A stretch of 64,000 nucleotides of DNA from Hydractinia symbiolongicarpus (Eukaryota > Cnidaria > Hydrozoa > Anthoathecata > Hydractiniidae): assembly GCF_029227915.1 (NCBI RefSeq), contig NC_079875.1, forward strand, positions 11,839,001-11,903,000, written 5' to 3'. The stretch's first letter is position 1, and each line of letters starts with the position of its first letter. The position numbers and the translations under genes were made by a program. Below, piece after piece: positions 11,471 to 21,133 of the stretch. A model generated the notes under the pieces. That model had not been told where the DNA came from and ran no database searches. It saw nothing but the letters and a program-made list of their open reading frames with translations.

Positions 11471-13199
11471 ATTACGCTCTTTACTCACGTTAAATAAAAA
11501 AAATTAACGAATGAATTATAAAAGTTGATTTTCTACAGTGTGGTTAATGTCGCCGCTTCAGGCTATGCTTTAATCATTTAACTATTAAAAACTGTATTCC
11601 AAAAATCAATCGTTTTACATAGACAGCTTCACTTGTATCATTAAAAACAGTTTATAACCACTTGTGGTTAAATTAATTTTTTTTTAAAAAAGTTAATTAA
11701 ATGCCGTGGTGTTTTTTCCCCGTGTTTAAATTAAATGTGTTTTTTTCTGCCTGTGTGAAATTAAATGTGTGTTGAACATTTTATTTTAAAATTAAATTTA
11801 ATTTAAAATAAAACCTCAATAAAGAAAAAATGACTCCCATTTTTACCATTGTTATAGATAATAGATAACCTACAGAGAAAATATAACCCTTGGAACAAGG
11901 TTGGGGATAAAAAGCACTACAAACAAAATGGCAGACCATTGCAATAAGTGCAACGTGTAGCATGTGTCAGCGTTTCTTCGTTCAATGTTTAAATTTAATT
12001 ATATATAAATTACTTCCTACAACGAACCAAGGTGTTTTGTTAATATATTTAGCACTTTTACACCACTTAAAGAACACTCATGGGACTGATAAGAGTGAAA
12101 TAAACCAGGAAAAAAATCGGAAAAACGCACGCGCAAATTTTCTAAAATAGATTTACGCGTGCGATGTGTAGCAGGCATGTTGTTTTCTTCGTGGAATTCT
12201 CTGTGTGCCAGAATTGTTATAGAGAGCGTGTGGAAATTGTGATTAGAAAACCCCTTTGTGAAAAAAAAATTGAACAATATTTTAGAAAAAGTAAAACAAA
12301 ATATCAATCTGTTTCACAGTCAGGTGTTTTTTGTTTACAAAGCTGGCCATAAGCATGATTAAACTATTTGAAAATTATATTTCAATCAACTTGTACTTCC
12401 AAAACAACATTCTTGCTTGCAACCCTCACAATTAATCTTCATATTTATTGAATGGAATCATTGTTTATCAGATTTTTTTTCACTAAATATGGGTAACTTT
12501 AATGAATTTTAACATTGTAAATGTAGTTTTTTTTATTTCTTTCATTTTCATGTGTTATCATAATCCTACAATATATGCTGCTGCATTGTATGATAACACA
12601 TGAATATATATTTTTTAATATATATTTTTTGGTAAGCAATCATATTAATTCCGTATGTAAGAAGTCTGTATTTCATTTGAACGCTAACTATTGAAAGTGA
12701 ATGTACACGTTAAGTTCTGTTAACCATAAGGAACAGTAGCACTCTGCTCTGCTTTGTCCGTCATCAAAAAGTGAGTATTCACCAATTTGCACACCATCGC
12801 TACCTTGAAGAGGAAAATAACTTGGCACCAACACAATAGCTTTTTAAACCCAAATCCAAAAAATTACAAAAAATTTAATCGCACCTCTCAGTTGTCTATT
12901 GCCCATCCACGGACTGAAAACAAAACATTTTTTTAGGATAGCCTTAGTAAAGTAAGGTTATACAGTATCAGGAAGCCTAACATCGTGTATCGTGTATCAT
13001 GCGCGACAACCACAATCCACAACCTTTGTGGTCAAAGGTGAAATAAGGCCATCTTGGCGTAAGTTTCATTGCTTTAATAACAATTTAAATCACAAGCAAT
13101 TAAAAAAAAATCATTGTATTCTCTTTTTACGTTGTGCGTTAGTCAGTTTACATTGGCTGAAGTTTAACGACCTCTTCACATCCTAAAAATCTCAATTAA
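11471..13199. other. Gene-free stretch between STRA6-like gene and LINE
   Basis: No gene recognised. The segment at about 11880-11960 is a diverged copy of about 31385-31480 (shared text near 'taaacaaaat.g.agacc.ttgca'), so it is probably repeat-derived. A 58-nt hairpin lies at 12547-12604. An open minus-strand stretch of about 48 codons at 12690-12842 matches nothing I know. Confidence 0.5.
12547..12604. repeat. Hairpin-forming inverted repeat, 14-bp perfect outer arms
   Basis: TTCATGTGTTATCA (12547-12560) is the exact reverse complement of 12591-12604. An inner TACAAT/ATTGTA pair extends the stem. It could be a foldback/MITE core or a small-RNA-like hairpin; nothing decides which. Confidence 0.65.
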
Positions 13200-15909
13200 A
13201 ATATACATCCGCCATAGGTTTTATTCTTGTGTACCTTAATACAGCTTTCGAACTACTTGAGTCAACTTTTGTTGAAATTTCCAAAAAAAAATCTGACATC
13301 ATAGTTGGCTGTATTTACAAGCACCCTGAATTTAATTCCTTTTTTAAAACCAATCTTTAGTAAAACTAACCTTGCAAACATATACATGTCTATGTCCAAT
13401 CATAAAACTATTTCGGGAAACCTAATATCAAGTTTCTATGATCATCTACCACAATTTGCACTATTATTTTCTGATTATCATACCAGTAAAATTAACACAA
13501 AACAACACTATAGAGACTGGAAAAATTTTGATGAAGCTGGCTTCAAGGAAAAGTTATCCAGTAAATATTGGGATCAGGTTTTTGATTTTAACGATGTAAA
13601 TAGCTCTTTTAATTCTTTTAACACATTTTTTGACAATAATTTAAATACTTAAATACCTTAAATTGATGACTAAAAAACAAATTAAAACTAAATCTAAGCC
13701 GTGGATTACGGCAGGAATAAGGGAGGCTATATCAAAACGAAATAAACTATTAAAAACTTTTATTAAAACAACAAACCTAATCCAGAAAACTAAAATCCAT
13801 AAACAATACAGGCAGTACACCGTATAGTCGAGTTAATTTCAAACAGTAAAAAAAACATTTTACAAGATACTTTGAAATAAATTTAAACAATACCAAAATT
13901 ATCTGGAAAGGGATAAATAATATTTTAAACAAAGTAAACAACAAAAATAATAACAACAATATATCTCTTAAGATTAACGATCAACAAATTAATGATCCCC
14001 TTCTCATTTCTAATAGTTTTAATAAACATTTTACAAATATTGCTGATAAAATAAGAAATAAAATACCCCCTACAAATAAACACTTTTCTAACTACCTCAA
14101 AAATAGCAACCCTAATTCTTTTTTCTTCTCGCCAGTAGACACTGAAGAAATTGTAAAAGTAATAAAAACCCTGAACATCAGTAAATCAAATGGCCCAAAT
14201 AGTATCCCATCTAAACTATTGATCAGTCAACAAAATCTCACCTGCATTAACTAATATAATCAACATTTCTTTTCAAACAGGCACATATCCTGACCTTCTT
14301 AAAATAGTTAAAGTCCTGTTTTTTTTAAAAAAAGGCTCGCCACTAGATGTAATAATTATAGACCAATATCTTTGCTCTCTAATGTTGATAAAATTTACGA
14401 AAAAATTTTTCAGTCGCATCTCATCTCATTTCTTGATAAACATAAAATAATCACTAATAAACAATTTGGCTTCTGAAATAAACACTCAACTAACCATGCC
14501 TTAATCAGTCTAATTGAAAACGTTAGAAAACAACTTGACTCTGGAAATTTTTCTTGTGGAATTTTTATAGACCTTCGAAAATCCTTTGATACCGTTGATC
14601 ACAACATACTATTGAGTAAAATGCAACACTATGACATTCGTGGACTAGCAAACTCCTGGTTTAAATCTTATCTTACTAACCGGTTTTTATTTCTGGGAAA
14701 AACTCTTTTGAACTAGAAATTTTTCATGGGGTGCCCCAGGGATTGGTCCTTGGACCACTACTCTTCTTGATTTACATTAATGACCTCCTAAACAGAATTT
14801 ACTATAGTGATGTTTTTTACTTTGCAGATGACACCAGTCTAGTGCTCTAGTCCCAGTTTGAAAACCATTAAGAAAAGAGTAAATATTGATCTAAAACTTC
14901 TATGCCACTGGTTAAATGCAAATAAAATTGCACTTAACGTTGCCAAAAACGAGGTTATTATTTTCAGGCATCCCAATAAGTCAATCAACTATGATGTTAG
15001 ACTAAAACTAAATGGCAAAAAACTATCCTTTTCCACTTGTATTAAGTATCTTGGGGTTATTATCGACTCTCACTTAAATTGGTCATTTCATATAAAAAAC
15101 TCAGCTACCAAACTTTCCAGAAGTAATAGAGCAATTTCCAAACTCTTTATTTTTTTCTCACGCTTCTTATTCCTCCCAAGTTTGGTGTCTAACCCATAAC
15201 ATCCATACTGATCGAATCTTTAAACTTCAAAAAATAGCGGTAAGACTCATCAACTTCGCTGACTTTAATCAACCCTCTAAACCTCTACTAAAGCAACTTA
15301 ACCTTCTTGATATTTTTGATACCACCAAAATCTGTAATGTAACTCTAGTTCACCAAATCCTAAACAAAACCTCTCCACCTGATATAAATAGTCTTTTCAG
15401 TCTAGCGTTTCGCCCGGATACTTACAATACCACAGGATCTTCTATTAAACTTTAAGACAAACCCCTTGTTCGAACTTTTTCTTTTGGTACCGATTCTACT
15501 TTATTATCAATGGAACTTTTTTCAATCTCTTTTCCCTAGACAAGACCTTTCTTCACTATCAATATCTAGAATAAAATCACTCTGCAAAAATTCCCTCCTC
15601 AATAAATATTTCTAACTAACTTAGTCCCTTTTTTACTTTTTGCAAACGGATAAATAACCCGGTCACAGTGTATAGTTAATTTTCTTAAAGAAAATAAACA
15701 AAGAATTTATATTTATTTATTTAAAATGAAAATCCTAAATATATAATGGTGGCCATCTCCTTAGATTAGTTTTTAACTAGTGTGATGGTTTCCAGCTTGT
15801 TGTTTTTTTCTTTTTAGCAATTTATCTAGCTAAAGTTCCTTTTCATTATAACATTTTGTTTTTTGTAATTAGTTATTTTCTCAGCAAATAAACTCTTACT
15901 TACTTTCAG
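13200..15909 (+). mobile_element. 5'-truncated non-LTR retrotransposon (Jockey/CR1-like LINE), decayed
   Basis: The segment runs from the C-terminal part of an apurinic-type endonuclease domain (SDIIVGCIYKHP near 13294) through a full reverse transcriptase to a 3' end with AATAAACTCTTACTTACTTT (about 15890-15909). The 5' UTR, the first ORF and most of the endonuclease are missing, which is typical 5' truncation. Repeated stops and frameshifts show it is dead. The Jockey/CR1-like placement rests on RT motif style, not on alignment. Confidence 0.85.
13265..15620 (+). pseudogene. Decayed LINE endonuclease-reverse transcriptase ORF
   Basis: In order, across shifting frames: endonuclease C-terminus; linker with KSKPWITAGIREAISKRNKL; RT fingers (ISKSNGPNSIPSKLL near 14180; NYRPISLLSNVDKIYEKIF near 14357); RT motif A (IFIDLRKSFDTVDHNILL, about 14557-14615); the PQG.VLGPLLFLIYINDLL block (about 14735-14790). 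The catalytic box is VFYFADD, with FADD at 14821-14832 where YADD is usual. The C-terminal tail ends near 15615. At least five stops or frameshifts interrupt it, for example the TGA inside the FGF.NKHST motif near 14474. Confidence 0.85.
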
Positions 15910-16375
15910 ACGAATGTTCTCGTGATGTAATACCAAAGAAAAAGCATGTTGAATAAAGTTTAAAACATCTTTTTAAAAGGGGAAAGAGAAATCAAAAATG
16001 TCTAGAATTAATGCAAAAAACATATAGCAAATCTGCCAACACATCATCGCGTTCAACGTTGTTTCAATTTCGCATGCATCGTTAAAACGTTTCACAAAAT
16101 TTTTTTTTTATTGGGTTTCATTATAAGACTAGCTTTCCTGCAACTACAGAAAGAATTTATTTTATTTATTTATCACATTTATTTTTAGACATACGTCGGG
16201 ATGGATTTATAAATATCAAATTAATTTGAAAACTCTCTTTGGAAAAAAGTTGGTTTGTGTCAAGAAAAGAAAAGTTGTAAATGTTATGTTAAAGTAACTA
16301 TTTTTATGATAAAAATTTACAAAAACTTTACAAAGAGAAGAAAAGAAAAAACTATCTAGATTATCTTGTTCTTCT
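15910..16375. other. Gene-free AT-rich stretch
   Basis: Nothing recognisable between the LINE 3' end and the BEN-domain relic. Confidence 0.5.
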
Positions 16376-16905
16376 TCAGAGTTCATTTATTGCCTCCTTG
16401 CATTTTCTCCATGTTTCTTCTTCCTCCCTAGAACTCATAGTGTTAATTTGAAACACGTCCTCTCTTATTTTTTCCAACTTGGCTGGGTTGAGTGGTTTTT
16501 TTCCATTTGCACCACTTCAGTTGCTGTCTATTCTTTCCTCTTCTGAGAAAATAGCAACTGCCAGGTTCTTCGTAAAATTCTTTATATATTGTGACCTATA
16601 CGAATTTTATGTATTTCAGCAAAGGACAGCTCGTTTCTTCCTTCGTTTGGTGTGACTTACTCACTTCCTCCCATCTGCATAATGGAAACGGGCAAACTCT
16701 TTTAGATGTTAAAAAAATCTTCTGTTGCACCAGTCGGTTCTACAGACATCAACAATGACTCGAATAGTGCTGGCGTGCTAAAAGTGTTTTTTGGAGTCAG
16801 CTTCATAGTAAATTTTTTTGGTGGAGAAGCGTAGACAACCTTATTCGGATCAAGAATTGCCAATTTTCCAATGAAAAGTATGCGCGAAGAAAAAGCTAAA
16901 AGTAT
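16376..16905 (-). pseudogene. BEN-domain protein fragment, interrupted
   Basis: On the minus strand the C-terminal half reads NFTKNLAVAIFSEEERIDSN, then a TGA, then SGANGKKPLNPAKLEKIRED and an end at EEETWRKCKEAINEL plus stop (16378-16376). This follows the BEN-domain pattern (R/K-N-L-a-..-f-..-E-E .. L-d-p-.-K-l-e-.-I-r-e ... W..C..aIN), a DNA-binding module of chromatin proteins that also occurs in some mobile elements. A frameshift precedes NFTKNL: the upstream NELSFAEIHKIRIGHNI is in another frame. Further upstream, NTFSTPALFESLLMSVEP (about 16740-16800) is a second open segment closed by TAA. The disruptions favour a pseudogene or captured fragment. The upstream limit is uncertain. Confidence 0.55.
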
Positions 16906-17298
16906 GCTTCGTTAAAGTCGATAAAAGCTTAAACAAACTAATTACTTACGAAATACTTCTTTTTTGAAAAGAAAAAAAATTAAATTATACTGATTATCGA
17001 AATTGTGGAGCTCGCAAAAATGATTGTGGGATACACGATTCTTTGTGGCTGAAGATAATATTATTAACGTGGTTGCCAGGATAGTATGTTTGAATGTTGT
17101 TATACAGGTTGTTTTTGTTATAAGAAACTTGGTGAAGGGCCTAGTTCTAAAAGTTTCTACTTGTAGGCTAAAATTCCATATTTTTAGTTTCAAAAGTTTC
17201 CTAGTAAAAAAAGGGTTTCTTATATCAAATAAATAGCTAGCTACTTCTAAAAGTTTCTTTAATTTTTAGATTAGTTGGTTTCAAAAGGAATTGTGTAT

Positions 17299-17761
17299 GT
17301 AATGTAAAAAAATTAGCAAAGGCGCTATTCTCGTGGTAATCCCTTACATGTTTCCGTTTTTTCAACATGTGACTTTGTGGTTATCATATGTTCGGTTTTT
17401 TGTTAATAATCCAATAACATTGGTGATATTGGTGTTAAGTTGTAGATACTAGCTAAATTGCGAGATCGTTAGTTGATTACTACCGTTATCAGAATTTTCA
17501 GCCCCGTCCGGGTATGGACTAATCAATAATTCCTCGTGGTAGCGGGCCATGCTTTAGCAAGCATTCTCTATTAGCTAGGAGTATCAAATGTTGTAAAGTA
17601 GGTAAATGTTACTCACCATTTCCGTTGCTAGCGTCAAATTCGCTTGAACTAAAGAGATCGTTAGTCTGCATGATGAAAATTTGTTTGATTCAATAAAAAA
17701 ACGTTATTTTGAATAGTGTTGCTACGTTCTTGTTTCTGTTGTAAGAGGTCGTTTTATGGCC
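17299..17761 (-). repeat. Left inverted arm of the Penelope-like element
   Basis: Reverse complement of 19937-20400. Its inner end (GTTTTATGGCC, 17751-17761) abuts or overlaps the first readable RT residues. On the minus strand it contains the same short ATG-initiated frame and splice-like signals as the right arm. Confidence 0.85.
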
Positions 17762-18990
17762 AAAAATTCATAAGGATGGCATTCCAGGACGACCAATAGT
17801 TTCAGCCGTTAACTCTATAACTGAAAATATCTCAGAATTTTTAAATCTTTGCCTGCAACCTCTCTTACCAAAATTAAAATCATATGTAAAGGACACCAAA
17901 CATCTAATACAACGGTTACAAACCATACCGGCACAAAATGAACACGTTTTACTTGTATCAGCAGACGTATCCTCACTTTACACCAATATCCCTCATCAAG
18001 AAGGAGTTGATGCGTGTATTCATTTCATTAGAAAATACAGAAACACACTGCCTTCATTCACACCCAATGAACATGTAATACGAACGTTGTTTTCGTTTAT
18101 ACTGGAAAATAACTATTTCATGTTCCTAAATGAAATATATCTGCAGTTACTTGGCACAGCCATGGGTACGAAGGTGGCACCACCATACGCATCATTATTC
18201 CTGGGTCTTTTTGAGCAGGTGTTTATTTTCGATAAGTTTCCAAATTTAATCACTATATTTATTCGTTTCCTAGACGACATATTCTTCATATGGGAACACA
18301 GTGAAGAAGAACTACACAAATTTTTCATATATCTAAATTCAATAACCCTACAATAAAATTCACCTATGAATATTCAACAGAGGAAATTAGTTTTTTGGAT
18401 ACGACTATCTATTTAGATAAACGCTCGAGGAAACTCAAAACCAAATTATCTATAAAACCAACTGACAGCAGAGCACTATTACATTTTACGTCGTATCACC
18501 CTCACCATACCAAAAGGGGTATAATTTATTCGCAAGCACTCCGCTATCGCATGATAACAAGTCAAGATAGCATTTTAAAATGTGAGCTCGATTAACTTAA
18601 AAGTATTTTGCTGACCAGAGGATACAAAGGACGGCTTGTTGATGAAATATTCGGGAAAATCGCCAAATTAAAGCAATCAGACGTACTTTCTAACTCTACG
18701 CACAAGTTTAATAAAAAACGAATACATTTCAGAACCGCTGACAATAGTGGTGATGCTGACAGGGACCAAAACAAAGACAAACACATTCTACCTTTTATTT
18801 TACCTTACCACGAAAAATTTACAACGCTTAAACGAATACTACACAAGTATTGGTTTATAATTGAGAGCGACCCTGCTCTGCGACTCGTTTTTCCAACCAA
18901 ACCATTCTTGACTTTCACCAAGCATAAAAATATACAGGAATATTTAATCAGAGCAAAGATGAGATCTGCTGACCACTGCCTTTCAATATA
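17757..18990 (+). pseudogene. Penelope-like reverse transcriptase, 5'-truncated, frameshifted
   Basis: The readable protein starts at WPKIHKDGIPGRPIVSAVNS, the (L)PKIHK entry block of PLE reverse transcriptases; the part before it is missing. Motif A is LLVSADVSSLYTNIP (about 17950-17995). Next comes QLLGTAMGTKVAPPYASLFL (about 18142-18200), then the catalytic box FLDDIFF (18265-18285), with IRFLDDIF where many PLEs have Y.DDIF. A frameshift near 18335 moves to the frame of NPTIKFTYEYSTEEISFLDT. A TAA at 18593-18595 interrupts before SILLTRGYKG. The frame ends after PFLTFTKHKNIQEYLIRAKM, a typical PLE block, and stops at 18988-18990. The endonuclease seen in most PLEs is absent. Confidence 0.85.
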
Positions 18991-19299
18991 ATTTTTATAA
19001 TTTTTATGTTTATTCGATTTGTATAACATTCAGTTTATTAATATCATAATAAAATTGTTACACCCAAAACAGTTTTTTGATATTTTAGCAAAATACTGCA
19101 TGCTAGCGTTTTGCCATTTTATTTGTTAGTCTGATATCCAAATATATATCATAGCCTGTGGAATGGGTTGTAAAATTAATTTACAAACTAATTAATACAC
19201 ACAAAACCAAGTAATTTATGACCAAAAACTTAATAACAAACTTACATACGCGTGAAAATGAACATAATACGTGCATGTGTATATATAATATTTGATAAC

Positions 19300-19930
19300 T
19301 GTGTAAGCAGAGATAACTGGGTGCAGAAGTTAGCTGCTACAACCTTGGTACTACCTTACTGTGAAACGATACGAAGAAAAAATCTCGTTTCCATAACAAC
19401 ATGACAAAATCTTCCATCTGCACTCACATTCGGTTTGACTAAAAAACTCTCAATTCTATGACAACTACACTCATCCACTTTAAATAAATCAATCAATAAA
19501 TTACACAATTACGACCCATAAAAGGGTTCCTGAAAATACAACTTTAACACTGAACCATATGGCTAGAATTTAACTTTTCATACAAGGCTGATATAGATTA
19601 CAAATAAATATTCGTAGCACTGGAAACGAGGTTGGATGTAATGATGAAATACTGATAATAACGACTTATACTATCTTAACAACACAGAAAACCTGTGTAA
19701 TAAGTGATAGGCATATAATCTGGATTCAAGAAAGCATACACGAATGATAGAAACCTGGGCACTATCTTGCCTTGAAACGCTTTGAAGATAAAATTGTGTT
19801 TATAAATCTGTGCGCACATTCAGTTTAAACATCGGTTTCTATGACAACTACAAGACTGAACAATAAAAAATAAAAAATAAATAAATAAAAACGACCCTCA
19901 AACGGCCCTACCGAAGCAATATATAAGACT
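19300..19930. repeat. Two diverged direct copies in the 3' part of the Penelope-like element
   Basis: About 19300-19560 and 19680-19930 share 'cctg(t)gtaa..', 'gaaacg.t..gaagataaaat', 'cacattc.gttt' and 'tctatgacaactacaa'. They are old duplications between the RT and the right arm. Confidence 0.5.
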
Positions 19931-19936
19931 GAGAAT

Positions 19937-20400
19937 GGCCATAAAACGACCTCTTACAACAGAAACAAGAACGTAGCAACACTATTCAAAATAACGTTTT
20001 TTTATTAAATCAAATAAATTTTCATCATGCAGACTAATGATCTCTTCAGTTCAAGCGAATTTGACGCTAGCAACGGAAATGGTGAGTAAAATTTACCTAC
20101 TTTACAACATTTGATACTCCTAGCTAATAGAGAATGCTTGCTAAAGCATGGCCCGCTACCACGAGGAATTATTGATTAGTCCATACCCGGACGGGGCTGA
20201 AAATTCTGATGACGGTAGTAATCAACTGATGATCTCGCAATTTAGCTAGTATCTACAACTTAACACCAATATCACCAATGTTATTGGATTATTAACAAAA
20301 AACCGAACATATGATAACCACAAAGTCATATGTTCAAAAAACGGAAACATGTAAGGGATTACCACGAGAATAGCGCCTTTGCTAATTTTTTTTACATTAC
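19937..20400 (+). repeat. Right inverted arm of the Penelope-like element
   Basis: Reverse complement of the left arm. It carries ATGCAGACTAATGATCTC at about 20026, opening an 18-codon frame (MQTNDLFSSSEFDASNGN) directly followed by GTGAGT, with TACTCCTAG 36-42 bases further on. This looks like a 42-bp intron in an outward-facing leader. Confidence 0.85.
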
Positions 20401-20654
20401 AAACACAGCAGCACAAAATATAAACAATACAACTCAAGGAGAATTAAAAACATAACCCTAGTTCACCAAAACCAGGTCCACTCCATTAAATGTAAGAATT
20501 AGTAAAAGTTTCCTAATTTTTTTAAGATTTTACATGTATATAGGTTTCTTATAAACATGTTTTTTATAAAAAATGTGTACATAAAGACCACAACTTTATT
20601 GTGGTTCATGTGCAAAACTGGCACATCTTTAGCTAGCTAGTTCATTGTTGCTGT

Positions 20655-20691
20655 CAATGAGTCAGTGAAGTGACTCTTCACTGACTCATTG
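20655..20691. repeat. Near-perfect palindrome around an AP-1-like TGAGTCA core
   Basis: CAATGAGTCAGTGAAG is mirrored by CTTCACTGACTCATTG with a short loop. The flanking attgttg/caacaat extends the pairing. It is a foldback or small MITE core and contains two TGAGTCA-type heptamers. Confidence 0.7.
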
Positions 20692-21133
20692 CCAACAATT
20701 GAATGAGTGTGTCACCACACTGCACCCATCACATGCAGAATCACTTCTAATTTGGAGACATAATCTTTTCCTTGTTTATTTTTTAAAGCAACTCTCATTT
20801 TTAAAAAGAAATATTTGGTAAATAAAAATTTTCCAAATTTTATGGCATATTATACATTACACAACGAAAAATCACAAAACTCAATTCATGACAAACCAAA
20901 ACACATCGAAATCCGCCTATCCCGCGGTCGTTCCTTTCGTCTGCCATTTTGATTTAAGAAAAACAAATCAAAATAGTAAGAAGGGTAACCCCGGGTTTCC
21001 AAAACTACCGACCTCATATCCATCCAGTGCTCTTATCTCCTTCTATGCTTGTTGCTTGATTTTAAAGCCGCTGCTAGCGCTTACTTGATAGCTTTCTTCG
21101 CCGCCAACCTCGATATTAAAAGAACAAGAACTC

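Larger units (their letters stand above)
17299..20400 (+). mobile_element. Penelope-like retroelement with inverted terminal arms
   Basis: A 3.1-kb structure: a left arm of 463 bp (17299-17761), an internal region of about 2.2 kb with a Penelope-like reverse transcriptase, and a right arm of 464 bp (19937-20400) that is the reverse complement of the left with only a few percent differences. The outer ends of both arms read GTAATGTAAAAAAA/TTAGCAAAGG. Penelope-like elements are known to carry terminal repeats in direct or inverted orientation, so the layout fits the family. No GIY-YIG endonuclease domain follows the RT. The RT has one frameshift and one stop, so this copy is inactive. Confidence 0.75.

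Noticed and set aside
12017-12307. 96-codon minus-strand ORF beginning near an MPATH-like segment
   Set aside because: MPATH resembles the start of THAP domains, but the C2CH zinc residues and AVPTIF-type motifs are absent.
12690-12842. Minus-strand open stretch as an exon
   Set aside because: About 48 plausible-looking codons (GSDGVQIGEYSLFDDG) but no family, no donor and no neighbouring exon found.
17299-20400. Hammerhead ribozyme in the Penelope-like arms
   Set aside because: Such ribozymes are known in PLE terminal repeats, so I looked. CTGATGA occurs twice in the right arm but no GAAA box or GUH cleavage site follows in the required order.
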